Shown: positions 7,421 to 15,217, numbered from the stretch's first letter. The stretch is 33,087 nt of DNA from Christensenella sp. UBA1242 (GCA_002308915.1 DBWI01000041.1:1-33087), one strand, 5' to 3'. The notes: a model not told the origin generated them from the letters alone. A program made the numbers and translations.

Positions 7421-7990
7421 TTAGTTCTTTTTCTTGAAATAAAACCAAAGTGAAATTAGTATTTGGAATGGTGCTCCAATCAAGAACAAATACCAAACAT
7501 TTTTGAATGTTAAACAAACGGAAAGTAATACCGTCCAAGTAAGCAGTGATGTGAAACAAAACTTAAGTAAATTGTTACCCCAAATACAACTAAACACCAA
7601 AATAACAATTGAACTTATTGGCAATGCATAAATAAAACACAACCATTTATACGAAAAACTTGGTGCAAAAATCACAAGAGCAACAAACACAATTGTTGCA
7701 ACAAACCAAACAAGCCCTGCAGACATTAAAGTGATTAAAATTTTGTTGTGTTTGTCTTTTTGTGGAACAATAATTTTTTCTTGTTCTTTTGTTAAGTCAT
7801 TGAGAGTGATGCCAAAAATTTCACACATTTTGTAAAGGACACTGATGTCTGGCAAATACTCACCTTTTTCCCACTTTGAAACAGACTTGTCTGTGAAATT
7901 TAGTTTTTCACCAAGTTCTGCTTGTGTTAGTCCAATGTGTTTTCTATATTCACAAATATTTTTTGCTATTACTAAATTTATATCTTCCAT
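7421..7990 (-). CDS. Membrane-anchored XRE-family (HTH_3) transcriptional regulator
   Basis: Residues about 8-60 form a classic Cro/CI-type helix-turn-helix (TQAELGEKL…SVSKWEKGEYLP…L..MCEIFGITLNDL). About residues 73-189 hold four or five hydrophobic helices, so this is a DNA-binding domain tethered to the membrane, a layout common in Firmicutes. I take the ATG at 7988-7990. A promoter (TTGATT 8021-8026, 17 nt, TAATAT 7998-8003) ends only 7 nt before it, so the upstream extension of the frame cannot be translated from this promoter and the mRNA is probably leaderless. Its targets are unknown. degV is divergent, 195 bp away. 189 aa. Confidence 0.88.
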   Translation of the reverse strand: MEDINLVIAKNICEYRKHIGLTQAELGEKLNFTDKSVSKWEKGEYLPDISVLYKMCEIFGITLNDLTKEQEKIIVPQKDKHNKILITLMSAGLVWFVATIVFVALVIFAPSFSYKWLCFIYALPISSIVILVFSCIWGNNLLKFCFTSLLTWTVLLSVCLTFKNVWYLFLIGAPFQILISLWFYFKKKN

Positions 7991-7997
7991 GCCATAT

Positions 7998-8026
7998 ATA
8001 TTAGCACAAAAAAAACATGAAATCAA
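7998..8026 (-). promoter_or_regulatory. Promoter of the HTH regulator, leaderless type
   Basis: TTGATT, 17-nt spacer, TAATAT on the minus strand. The start codon begins 7 nt beyond the -10 box, and there is no Shine-Dalgarno site between. Confidence 0.6.
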
Positions 8027-8185
8027 ACAAAAATAAAGGCAATTCTCTTGCTGGTAGAGTAAATTTTGATATTCTATTTTTAATTTTGTAAACATAGAAG
8101 ATGTGCCTTTAAAAATAGTAGACTATATTTTTGAAATTTTGTATATTATTATTAGTAAATATTTGAAAACAAAAAAGGAGCAAAA

Positions 8186-9022
8186 ATGAAAATAGCAGTT
8201 TCAGCAGAAAGTACAATTGACTTACAAAATGACTTGTTGGAAAAATTTGAAATTTCAACAATTCCATTTACAGTTATTATGGGAGAAGATGAATACAAGG
8301 ATGGAGATATTACATCAAAAGACATCTTTAAGTTTGTTGCAGAAAAAAACATATTACCAAAGACAAGTGCCATCAATGAATACACTTATGGCGAATATTT
8401 TGAAGAATTATTAAAAAATAATGATGCAGTTATACATTTTGCATTATCAAGTGAAATAAGTAGTGCTTGCAGAAATGCAAAAGCTGCAGCAGAAAAGTTA
8501 AAAAATGTATTTGTTGTTGACTCTCGTTCTCTTTCAACAGGTATTGCACTACTCGCAATAAAAGCAAGAGAAATGGCACAAGCAGGAATTGACCCAAAAG
8601 ATATCGCAGATGCATGCACAGAGCTCACACAAAAAGTTCAAGCAAGTTTTGTTTTGGACAAACTAAACTATATGCACAAAGGTGGAAGATGTAGCAAAAT
8701 TGCATTACTTGGTGCTAACCTACTAAAAATTAAACCACAAATTCTTTTGGAAGATGGAAAAATGGTTGTAGGCAAAAAATACATGGGAAACATTGAAAGT
8801 TGTATTAAAAAATATTGCAAAGATACAATTGAAGCATCTAAAGAACTTGACCTAAACCATGCATTTGTAACATACACATCTGCTTCTGACACAATGGTTG
8901 CCACAGCAGAAGAAGCGTTGAAAGCTGCTGGTTTTAGAAATATATACAAAACACTTGCTGGCGCAACAATAACAAGCCATTGTGGCCCTAACACTTTGGG
9001 TATATTGTTTATTAAAGCATAA
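8186..9022 (+). CDS. DegV family fatty-acid-binding protein
   Basis: DegV (FakB-like) proteins bind a fatty acid and can present it to the FakA kinase for phosphorylation. The 278-aa product has the family landmarks: the KTSAINEYTYGEYFEELL segment with the lipid/phosphate-contacting Thr-Ser at about residues 60-61, the ALSSEISSA loop, VVDSRSLSTG, the HKGGRCSK loop and the C-terminal HCGPNTLGI. The ATG has AAGGAG 7 nt upstream. No fakA is in the window, so an actual FakB role is inference. A PlsC-like acyltransferase lies 20 kb away but in another unit. The leader has two crossing inverted repeats. Confidence 0.93.
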   Translation: MKIAVSAESTIDLQNDLLEKFEISTIPFTVIMGEDEYKDGDITSKDIFKFVAEKNILPKTSAINEYTYGEYFEELLKNNDAVIHFALSSEISSACRNAKAAAEKLKNVFVVDSRSLSTGIALLAIKAREMAQAGIDPKDIADACTELTQKVQASFVLDKLNYMHKGGRCSKIALLGANLLKIKPQILLEDGKMVVGKKYMGNIESCIKKYCKDTIEASKELDLNHAFVTYTSASDTMVATAEEALKAAGFRNIYKTLAGATITSHCGPNTLGILFIKA

Positions 9023-9042
9023 TGTTTTAATTTGATAAACAT

Positions 9043-9076
9043 AAAAAAATGAGATTTAACCAAATCTCATTTTTTG
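9043..9076. terminator. Bidirectional terminator between degV and gpmI
   Basis: AAAAAATGAGATTT (9044-9057) and AAATCTCATTTTTT (9062-9075) form a 14-bp perfect hairpin with loop AACC. It serves the two convergent genes. Confidence 0.92.
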
Positions 9077-9080
9077 TTTT

Positions 9081-10577
9081 TTAGAATAATGGTTTTTGCA
9101 TACTGTCTGGAATGTCTAATCCAAGTAGTTTTAGTATCGTTGGAGCAACATTGCAAAGTTTTCCATCACTAAGCTTAACATCTTTATACTTTTCACTAAC
9201 AAGCCAAATTGGCACAGGATTTGTTGTGTGACTTGTTATCACATTCCCCTTTTCGTCAATCATTAGTTCGGCATTTCCATGGTCTGCGGTTATAATACAA
9301 TCACCACCTGCCATTAGTGTTGCAAGTGCCATGGCATAAGCACACTTGTCAACAACTTCAACTGTTTGCTTTGTTGCTTCAATGTTTCCTGTATGTCCAA
9401 GCATATCTGTATTTGAAAGATTTACAAGTATAAAATCATATTTTGCACTTGCAATTGCTCTTAGCACTTCATCTGTAATTTCGTATGCTTTCATTTTTGG
9501 TGTAAGTGAATAATCTTGAACATTTTCTGATTCAATTAATTTTCTGTCTTCACCTGGGTATGCCTGTTCTATTCCACCATTAAAGAAGAAAGTTACATGG
9601 GCATACTTTGTCGTTTCTGTGACATGAAATTGTTTTTTACCTGCTTTTGAAATTATTGCAGACAAATTGTCTTCAATTTTTTCTGGTGGAAAAGCTATAA
9701 CAACATTTTTTAGTTTTTCATCATACTCTGTCATCGTGCAGAAACACAAATCACGAATTTTGGCTTTTTCAAACTTATCAAAACTTGGTTCTGTGAATGC
9801 TTCTGTTATTTCTCTTGCTCTGTCTGTTCTGTAGTTAAAGAAAATTACACCATCATAACTTTGAATTGTTCTTGGTTTTCCAATTATTGTTGGCAAGACA
9901 AATTCATCAAAAACACCATCTTTGTAACTATCTTCAAGGGCTTTGGTTGCTGACATATAAAAGTTGTCTGCTTGGCCAAGAGCCATCATGTCATATGCTT
10001 TTTCAACTCTATCCCAACGTTTTTCTCTGTCCATTGTGTACACTCTGCCACAAAGAGAAACAATTTTTGCTTTGCCTTGTGCATATGCTTCCAATTGTTT
10101 TACATAGTTTATTCCACTGTCTTTGAATGTATCTCTGCCATCAAGTATGCAGTGAATACAAACATCATCAATTCCTTTTTCGTGAGCCATATCAATAAGT
10201 GCAAAAAGATGATTGATGTGTGAATGTACACCACCATCACTCAAAAGCCCCATGATATGCAAAGTTGAATTATGTGAAAGGACAAAATCCATTGTTTTGT
10301 TTATTGCTTCATTCTTTTTGAACTCGCCTGTTTTGATGGCATTATCAATTCTTGGCAAATCTTGAAAAACAATTCTGCCAGCACCAAGATTAAGATGTCC
10401 AACTTCACTATTCCCCATTTGGCCATCAGGAAGACCTACATTAAGCCCACTTGCCAAAAGTTGTGCACGTGGATAAACATTAAGTTTATCCAAATTTGGA
10501 GTCCCCTGCAATTTTATTGCATTTCCTTCCACTCTATCATTTAATCCAAATCCATCTAAAATTACTAATGTTACCAT
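9081..10577 (-). CDS. gpmI: 2,3-bisphosphoglycerate-independent phosphoglycerate mutase
   Basis: Interconverts 3- and 2-phosphoglycerate in glycolysis, using two Mn2+ and a phosphoserine intermediate. The 498-aa length is normal. D8 (ILDGFG) and the catalytic serine S57 (QMGNSEVGHLN) are present. So are the substrate arginines (LDGRDT, GRVYTMDRE…RWDR, YRTDRAREI) and the second metal set (NTDMLGHTG, TADHGNAE, TSHTTNPVP). It is a single gene, not in the usual gapA-pgk-tpiA-gpmI-eno cluster. The promoter TTGACT-17-TAACAT lies 9 nt before the ATG, and no ribosome site is seen, so the mRNA may be leaderless. Confidence 0.97.
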   Translation of the reverse strand: MVTLVILDGFGLNDRVEGNAIKLQGTPNLDKLNVYPRAQLLASGLNVGLPDGQMGNSEVGHLNLGAGRIVFQDLPRIDNAIKTGEFKKNEAINKTMDFVLSHNSTLHIMGLLSDGGVHSHINHLFALIDMAHEKGIDDVCIHCILDGRDTFKDSGINYVKQLEAYAQGKAKIVSLCGRVYTMDREKRWDRVEKAYDMMALGQADNFYMSATKALEDSYKDGVFDEFVLPTIIGKPRTIQSYDGVIFFNYRTDRAREITEAFTEPSFDKFEKAKIRDLCFCTMTEYDEKLKNVVIAFPPEKIEDNLSAIISKAGKKQFHVTETTKYAHVTFFFNGGIEQAYPGEDRKLIESENVQDYSLTPKMKAYEITDEVLRAIASAKYDFILVNLSNTDMLGHTGNIEATKQTVEVVDKCAYAMALATLMAGGDCIITADHGNAELMIDEKGNVITSHTTNPVPIWLVSEKYKDVKLSDGKLCNVAPTILKLLGLDIPDSMQKPLF

Positions 10578-10586
10578 AATACAAAT

Positions 10587-10615
10587 ATGTTAAAACTAAC
10601 AAAAAAAATAGTCAA
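10587..10615 (-). promoter_or_regulatory. Promoter of gpmI, very short or no leader
   Basis: TTGACT (10610-10615), 17-nt spacer, TAACAT (10587-10592), 9 nt before the start codon. Confidence 0.55.
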
Positions 10616-10659
10616 ATAATTTAATCAAAAAAAGTATCACTAAATTTTTGAAAATATTG

Positions 10660-10688
10660 TTGACAACACGTTATTTTTATATTACAAT
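10660..10688 (+). promoter_or_regulatory. Promoter of tRNA-Ile
   Basis: TTGACA (10660-10665), 17-nt spacer, TACAAT (10683-10688), 30 nt before the tRNA. Confidence 0.88.
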
Positions 10689-10718
10689 ATGCGAGTAAAT
10701 AGTTAAGTGTTTACATAA

Positions 10719-10795
10719 TGGAATGTAGCTCAGCTGGTTAGAGCACCACCCTGATAAGGTGGGGGTCGATGGTTCGAGTCCATTCATTCCAACCA
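10719..10795 (+). tRNA. tRNA-Ile (anticodon GAT)
   Basis: A 77-nt cloverleaf. The acceptor TGGAATG pairs with CATTCCA, U8-A9 follow, the D arm is GCTCAGCTGGTTAGAGC, the anticodon stem CCACC/GGTGG encloses CTGATAA, and CCA is encoded. U8 fixes the register and makes the first pair U1-A72, where bacterial tRNA-Ile usually has G1-C72. It stands outside any rRNA operon. Confidence 0.96.
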
Positions 10796-10798
10796 AAA

Positions 10799-10826
10799 CA
10801 AACTTGGCAATGCCAAGTTTTTTTGT
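10799..10826 (+). terminator. Terminator of tRNA-Ile
   Basis: AAACTTGGC and GCCAAGTTT pair around AAT, followed by a T run (18-20 nt after the CCA end). Confidence 0.92.
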
Positions 10827-10943
10827 TATTACGATTGTCTGCAGATGGCAGACATTTTTTGTTTTTTGCGAAGTATTAAAAATTTATTTTTATTTACAAG
10901 CAGAAAAATAAAAATAATTTTGTGCAAGCAAAATCGTAATAAC
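10825..10943. repeat. Nested inverted-repeat element in the tRNA-Ile/lipoprotein gap
   Basis: A perfect 12-bp inverted repeat (GTTATTACGATT at 10825-10836, AATCGTAATAAC at 10932-10943) encloses a small terminator-like hairpin (TGTCTGC/GCAGACA, 10836-10854, then six T). It also encloses a further A/T-rich inverted pair (TTATTTTTATTT with AAATAAAAATAA). The 343-bp gap 10796-11138 has no gene I can support. It holds the tRNA terminator, this element, a hairpin at 11018-11044 (CCTTATATTGC with GCAAATATAAGG, GATA loop) and the lipoprotein promoter. Confidence 0.5.
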
Positions 10944-11089
10944 AGCACATACCTTGGACAACAAACTTTGTTTTGTTGAATAATTACGAGAACCATAATT
11001 TAGTATAATCCCCTATGCCTTATATTGCGATAGCAAATATAAGGTGGGCAATTTATGTTGTCAACAATTCAAAAACATCCCATTCAACA

Positions 11090-11118
11090 TTGACAATTTA
11101 TTTAATGAATTATATAAT
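11090..11118 (+). promoter_or_regulatory. Promoter of the lipoprotein gene
   Basis: Perfect boxes: TTGACA (11090-11095), 17-nt spacer, TATAAT (11113-11118). The -35 box is also one arm of an inverted repeat (TTGTCAA 11058-11064 with TTGACAA 11090-11096), a possible operator. The leader is about 14 nt, with AGAGG before the ATG. Confidence 0.88.
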
Positions 11119-11138
11119 AAAATCAATAAGAGGTTTTT

Positions 11139-11993
11139 ATGAAAAAAATATTTTTATCAATCTTTTTACTTTGTCTTACAATTTTTGTTACCGCTTGTGG
11201 TGGCGTGGCGACAGAGCCAAATTCACCAACCACACCTACTACACCTACCACAACCACACCTACTACTTTTGAAAGTTTTTGTACTACTTACAATAATATT
11301 GTTAAAAATGACAATAATATTGCAGCAGAAATATCTTCGAACAAAGATTGTGAATTTGCTGGCTACTCCACAAAAGTAGTTGAAGAAAGCAACGGCACAC
11401 TTAATTTGTATGGAAAAGTTTTTAATAACTCTCGTTCATATTGCTTTTATATTACAATGACATACAACAATGTTGAACTAAACAACATTTTTACACAAAA
11501 CAAAACCAAAGCTGAATGGTATGCAAATTTAGAGAACTTTATTAAAGCAACAAACTATGATACTTGTGTTGAAAATAAAGTTATTAACTTTACTGAATTC
11601 AATAATGCAGCAAAGAAGTATGTCCCAGCAACAACTTCTGAAGTTATGGGTTCACTTAATGCTGTTGATATAAAGGCTCTGGATGAATTTTATTATGATT
11701 CTGAATTTAATAACTACAAATTTAATCTTTATACTGAAAATATCTACACATATACCACAACTGTTGACGGAAAAGAACAAATAGTTAAAAATGCAACAAT
11801 TATGAAATTCAAAATTTCACTTAAAACAACTGATGCAGAATATACACAAAATACTAATAACATTACATATTATATTGATAAATTTATTGAGTGTACACAA
11901 AATCCCGATGCAGCTTGGAGACTAACACAAAGAGTTGTTAGCGTAATTGAAACAGAAGTTAATGGTGCCGATATGGGCATTGAACTAGAATAA
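11139..11993 (+). CDS. Secreted lipoprotein, unknown function
   Basis: The N-terminus is a lipoprotein signal: MKK, a hydrophobic core and a VTAC lipobox with the acylated cysteine at residue 20. A Thr/Pro linker follows (about residues 28-43), then a Cys-containing, Asn/Tyr/Thr-rich globular domain to residue 284. I do not recognise a domain. The protein would be anchored to the outer face of the membrane. It has a strong consensus promoter and its own terminator, so it is likely well expressed and transcribed alone. AGAGG is 5-6 nt before the ATG. Confidence 0.88.
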   Translation: MKKIFLSIFLLCLTIFVTACGGVATEPNSPTTPTTPTTTTPTTFESFCTTYNNIVKNDNNIAAEISSNKDCEFAGYSTKVVEESNGTLNLYGKVFNNSRSYCFYITMTYNNVELNNIFTQNKTKAEWYANLENFIKATNYDTCVENKVINFTEFNNAAKKYVPATTSEVMGSLNAVDIKALDEFYYDSEFNNYKFNLYTENIYTYTTTVDGKEQIVKNATIMKFKISLKTTDAEYTQNTNNITYYIDKFIECTQNPDAAWRLTQRVVSVIETEVNGADMGIELE

Positions 11994-12001
11994 AAACATA
12001 T

Positions 12002-12036
12002 AAAAAAGATAACCGATTTTGGTTATCTTTTTTTTT
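12002..12036. terminator. Bidirectional terminator after the lipoprotein gene
   Basis: AAAAAAGATAACC (12002-12014) pairs with GGTTATCTTTTTT (12021-12033). It also ends the convergent gene at 12039. Confidence 0.9.
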
Positions 12037-12038
12037 GT

Positions 12039-12554
12039 TTATTGTGACCTGCCATCATCAGATTTTATTTGTCTGCAATCTGCACTTTGATATTTTTCCA
12101 AAACACCTTGTGCATCAATTCCCCCATGCTGTAACAAGAAAAAGATTTGCTCATCTGTTGGAATAATTTGGGGGTCGTAAATATCTGCCCAAAATTCTGC
12201 AATAACTTTGCCAGTGTTATAGAACATATCTTTGTCAATATGAATCCAGCCCTGTCTTTCTAATTCTCTTAATGATGAATGGTGAACAAGTTCTGCTTGA
12301 AGTCTGTGATACTCAAACTCACAACCATAAAAGTTGCCTTTTCTGTCTAACCAGCCAGATTGATATCTTTCATCAAGAACTTTTGTGCCGTTCCAGTCAA
12401 GATACTCAAAATCTTTTGCTTCAACAATTTCACACTTTGTTATGTCGTTGCAAGAATTATGCCCGCCTACAACGTTTATTAGTGTTGCATTATTCTTTGA
12501 AGTTGTTTCATCATACTCCCACCAAAAATGGTCATATTTTACAAATTTTCTCAT
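12039..12554 (-). CDS. Hypothetical cytosolic protein (171 aa)
   Basis: No family recognised. The protein is rich in aromatic and acidic residues (YDHFWWEYDE at the start, WLDRKGNFYGCEFEYHRLQAEL in the middle, about residues 88-109) and has no signal peptide or membrane helix. A segment with GWIHI and FFLLQHGGID suggests a small alpha/beta fold. The start is well defined by the promoter: perfect boxes TTGACA-17-TATAAT end 6 nt before this ATG, and no Shine-Dalgarno site is present. The transcript should begin at or next to the A of ATG. The 229-aa membrane protein gene is divergent, 115 bp away. Confidence 0.8.
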   Translation of the reverse strand: MRKFVKYDHFWWEYDETTSKNNATLINVVGGHNSCNDITKCEIVEAKDFEYLDWNGTKVLDERYQSGWLDRKGNFYGCEFEYHRLQAELVHHSSLRELERQGWIHIDKDMFYNTGKVIAEFWADIYDPQIIPTDEQIFFLLQHGGIDAQGVLEKYQSADCRQIKSDDGRSQ

Positions 12555-12560
12555 GCTTTT

Positions 12561-12589
12561 ATTATAGTTTATGCAAAATGATGTGTCAA
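12561..12589 (-). promoter_or_regulatory. Consensus promoter giving a leaderless mRNA
   Basis: TTGACA (12584-12589), exactly 17 nt, TATAAT (12561-12566), then six bases and the ATG at 12554-12552. This is the clearest leaderless arrangement in the window. Confidence 0.85.
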
Positions 12590-12621
12590 TACCACAATAA
12601 ATATTTGCCCAATAATTTATG

Positions 12622-12650
12622 TTGTATTTTTTTGTTATATATGGTAGAAT
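12622..12650 (+). promoter_or_regulatory. Promoter of the 229-aa membrane protein gene
   Basis: TTGTAT (12622-12627), 17 nt, TAGAAT (12645-12650). The predicted start near 12657 coincides with the CGGAG ribosome site. Confidence 0.65.
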
Positions 12651-12669
12651 TGCCCCGGAGATTTTTATT

Positions 12670-13359
12670 ATGGGATTCTGGTTTTGGTTCGTTTTGGCAT
12701 TTATTTGTTTTGCTTTTATTACCTTGGTAAGAAAAAGACATGACTATGCAATGCTTTATACAATTGCTATTGGATTTGCAATAAATGCAAATATTTTTAA
12801 CTCTTTGACTGCACCAATGTATTGCGGACCAATTGTATTTGCAATAGACTCAATTCTTTACACTGGCTTTATGTATTGTGTTATTGTGTGTGCACACGAA
12901 TACGGTATTAGAAATGCAAAAATATTAACTTCTGCAACAATTGCAGCAATACTTCTTAGTGCAACAATTGAATTACTTGCCAAAACATCCGCAACAGGTT
13001 TTCAAACAGACTATCTTTTAAGTTATCTAAGCTACTTTTTTTCATCGCTTGGAACTTTTGCTGGTGTGTGGCTTATGTTGCTTGTTTACAAATTGCTTAG
13101 AAACAAAAAGACAAACACATACTTAAACTTTATTGTTTGCATTGTTATTTCTAGTATTATAAACACTTCAATATTCTATATATTTACAGTTATAACAACA
13201 AAAGATGCAACCAACTTGGCATATATTGTTGCTGGTTCTTATCTTGGAAAATTCTTCTGCATTGCACTATGCCTAATAAGTTATTTCATTAGCACACACT
13301 GGTTTATTCCTAACAACCTAAAAGAAAAATACAAAAAAATTGAAAAAGAAAAAGACTAA
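12670..13359 (+). CDS. Polytopic membrane protein, unknown function
   Basis: A protein of 229 aa with about seven hydrophobic helices covering nearly its whole length and a short Lys-rich cytosolic tail. The ATG at 12670 is chosen over the longer frame (from 12619) because CGGAG lies about 9 nt upstream and the promoter starts transcription just before it. Layout is somewhat like small vitamin or precursor transporters (7 helices, Y-x-x-x-x-x-G-K in the last part), but I see no diagnostic motif and do not assign one. It is transcribed alone, with its stop codon inside its terminator. Confidence 0.82.
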   Translation: MGFWFWFVLAFICFAFITLVRKRHDYAMLYTIAIGFAINANIFNSLTAPMYCGPIVFAIDSILYTGFMYCVIVCAHEYGIRNAKILTSATIAAILLSATIELLAKTSATGFQTDYLLSYLSYFFSSLGTFAGVWLMLLVYKLLRNKKTNTYLNFIVCIVISSIINTSIFYIFTVITTKDATNLAYIVAGSYLGKFFCIALCLISYFISTHWFIPNNLKEKYKKIEKEKD

Positions 13360-13380
13360 AATAATTTAGTCTTTTTTTTT
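13349..13380. terminator. Bidirectional terminator containing a stop codon
   Basis: AAAAAGACTAAA (13349-13360) pairs with TTTAGTCTTTTT (13365-13376). The TAA of the membrane protein gene is in the ascending arm. The convergent phosphatase gene ends 6 nt beyond. Confidence 0.9.
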
Positions 13381-13385
13381 ATCGT

Positions 13386-14606
13386 TTATTTGTCTTCTAT
13401 CTTGGCTTGCAACTGTTCAACCTCTTGTTCTGTCATTCCATTTTTTGTAAGGAATTTTTTAACAGCATCAACAAGATTTACTTTTGAAACATCAATATGT
13501 TTTTTTCTTATAATGGATTTTATCATTGGATTTAGAACATTGTTTACTATTATGTCATATTTGCTTGAGTCAAGTTGTTTTGTGATTGAATAATAATTTG
13601 CATAGGTTGTCATATAATCTTCAACAATTTCTTCATAAGAAAACTCTGCAAGCGCTTCAATGAGCAAACAAACAAAACCCGTTCTGTCTTTGCCTTCTGT
13701 GCAATGAATAAGAAATGGACCATCATGTTCCAAAATTGCAAGCATTGCCTTTGTTGATTGAGTTGTAAAATATTTTGAGCTATAGTTCATTGTTAATGCA
13801 AGTGGTTCAACACAATCGTTTGCAACATCATTTGCATTGTATAATGTGCTAAAGTATGGCGAGTTGTAATCTGCTTTTTGCATGTATGACTGAATTTTTG
13901 CATCATCATCTGCAAGATTGATTACAAATTTTATTCCTGCATCTTTTATTAGTTCATCAACAAAAGATGCTCGGTTGTGAACATTATCACAAGGAGATGC
14001 TGACCTGTAGAAATAATCATTCTTAAGTTTGCCACCTTTCATGCTTCTAAAGTTTGCAAAAACTTCATTTGTTGTATACATATCTCTGTCATCAAAATAG
14101 TGGATATCTCTTGCATCTTGAATATCTTTGTATTTCCCTTTTTGAGCAAGTGTGATTGTTACTGTTGTATCTTCACTAAGTTTTGCAATATCCCAAAGCA
14201 AGTTTTGTTCATCACCAATTGATTTTGTTCCCAAATCTGCAATATCCCATAAATCTTCGCCATTGCTAATTGCAATTTTTACATACTTACTGCCAGGATA
14301 CCCTAAAAGTTGAGTGCTGCCCGTTTGACTGTAGTATCCGTTATAATATGGAATATCAAAATAATCATAACCATTTGAAAATGAAATATTTACACTATCG
14401 CCAAATTCAAAACCAAGTTTGTTGAAATCTTCTATTGAAATTTTGACATATGCACCACCAAATTCCAATTCGTGCTCTATTGGACAATTGGATAATTTGA
14501 CTATTCCCTTCTTGTTGTTTTTGGCATACATTACAACAAAAGGAAGTGCCACGATGATAATTGACACAACAAGAACGATTATTAAAATCCAATAAATATA
14601 CTCCAT
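13386..14606 (-). CDS. Membrane-anchored HCX5R (tyrosine/dual-specificity) phosphatase, paralogue 1
   Basis: Residues 5-27 are one hydrophobic helix, so the rest is membrane-tethered. Residues about 180-400 are a protein-tyrosine-phosphatase-like domain of the Y_phosphatase3/MptpB kind: FANFRSMKGGKL, YRSASPCD, the INLADD loop, and the catalytic P-loop HCTEGKDRTG with C302 and R308. Residues about 40-155 form a separate beta-rich domain (EFGGAYVKI…GDSVNISFSNGY…IPYYNGYY…AISNGEDLW) that I do not recognise for certain. It faintly recalls the small C-terminal barrel of SAM hydroxide adenosyltransferases. The substrate may be phosphotyrosine or a phosphoinositide-like compound. AAAGGA precedes the ATG. 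The collinear paralogue lies at 15988-17211. Confidence 0.9.
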   Translation of the reverse strand: MEYIYWILIIVLVVSIIIVALPFVVMYAKNNKKGIVKLSNCPIEHELEFGGAYVKISIEDFNKLGFEFGDSVNISFSNGYDYFDIPYYNGYYSQTGSTQLLGYPGSKYVKIAISNGEDLWDIADLGTKSIGDEQNLLWDIAKLSEDTTVTITLAQKGKYKDIQDARDIHYFDDRDMYTTNEVFANFRSMKGGKLKNDYFYRSASPCDNVHNRASFVDELIKDAGIKFVINLADDDAKIQSYMQKADYNSPYFSTLYNANDVANDCVEPLALTMNYSSKYFTTQSTKAMLAILEHDGPFLIHCTEGKDRTGFVCLLIEALAEFSYEEIVEDYMTTYANYYSITKQLDSSKYDIIVNNVLNPMIKSIIRKKHIDVSKVNLVDAVKKFLTKNGMTEQEVEQLQAKIEDK

Positions 14607-14672
14607 ATTTTTCCTTTGGTTATATTATATCATATTAATTAAATTATAAAAACAAATTTGAATAAGAAAAGG

Positions 14673-14694
14673 TTTTGTCAAAATTTTGACAAAA
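14673..14694. promoter_or_regulatory. Perfect 22-bp palindrome, possible operator
   Basis: Two 11-bp arms (TTTTGTCAAAA and TTTTGACAAAA) meet without a spacer, between the glutathione peroxidase terminator and the start of phosphatase 1, 67 bp upstream of that start. Confidence 0.45.
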
Positions 14695-14698
14695 ATAC

Positions 14699-14728
14699 AA
14701 AAAAAATTGTGTTTTTAACACAATTTTT
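14699..14728 (-). terminator. Terminator of the yjbR-zinc ribbon-gpx operon
   Basis: AAATTGTGTT (14704-14713) pairs with AACACAATTT (14717-14726) around TTT, with A and T runs outside. Confidence 0.88.
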
Positions 14729-14737
14729 GATGTTTTT

Positions 14738-15217
14738 TTACTTATTTAGCTCTTCTTTTACTCTATCAACAAAACTTTCTGGTTTGTCGGTTGGAGAAAA
14801 TCTTGCAACAACTTCACCTTGTCTGTTGATTAAAAACTTTGTGAAATTCCACTTGATTGATTGTGGTTTGTTCTTTTCGTTTTGCGTTATAAGCCAAGCA
14901 TAAAGTGGTTCTGGATTTTTGCCTTTTACTTCAACTTTTTTGAACCTTGTAAACTTGGTATTAAACTTTAGTGTGCAAAAAGTGTTTATCTCTTCATCAC
15001 TGCCTGGTGCTTGGTGAAAAAATTGATTGCATGGAAAATCCAAAATTTCTAGACCTTGGTCTTTGAAATCTTCATACATTTTTTCTAGTGCATCATATTG
15101 TGGAGTAAATCCACATTTTGTTGCTGTGTTGACAATAAGCAAAACTTTGCCTTGGTATTTTGATAAACTTACATCTTCGCCATTTTGCGCTTTTACACTA
15201 AAATCATAAACCGTCAT
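14738..15217 (-). CDS. Glutathione peroxidase family thiol peroxidase
   Basis: Reduces peroxides, in bacteria of this kind probably with thioredoxin rather than glutathione. The catalytic tetrad is present: C35 (NTATKCGFTPQY), Q65 (FPCNQF), W123 and N124 (IKWNFTKFL). C81 stands where the resolving cysteine of the thioredoxin-dependent members lies. The protein has 159 aa, a normal length for the cysteine form. The start overlaps the end of the zinc-ribbon gene by 14 bp, with AAGGAG inside that gene, so translation is coupled. With the superoxide reductase at 5.7 kb it would make a two-step oxygen defence, although the genes are not linked. Confidence 0.95.
   Translation of the reverse strand: MTVYDFSVKAQNGEDVSLSKYQGKVLLIVNTATKCGFTPQYDALEKMYEDFKDQGLEILDFPCNQFFHQAPGSDEEINTFCTLKFNTKFTRFKKVEVKGKNPEPLYAWLITQNEKNKPQSIKWNFTKFLINRQGEVVARFSPTDKPESFVDRVKEELNK

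Noticed and set aside
11015..11272. Open frame of 85 aa ahead of and overlapping the lipoprotein gene
   Set aside because: It runs through the lipoprotein promoter and its ribosome site and overlaps the signal peptide. It has no ribosome site of its own.
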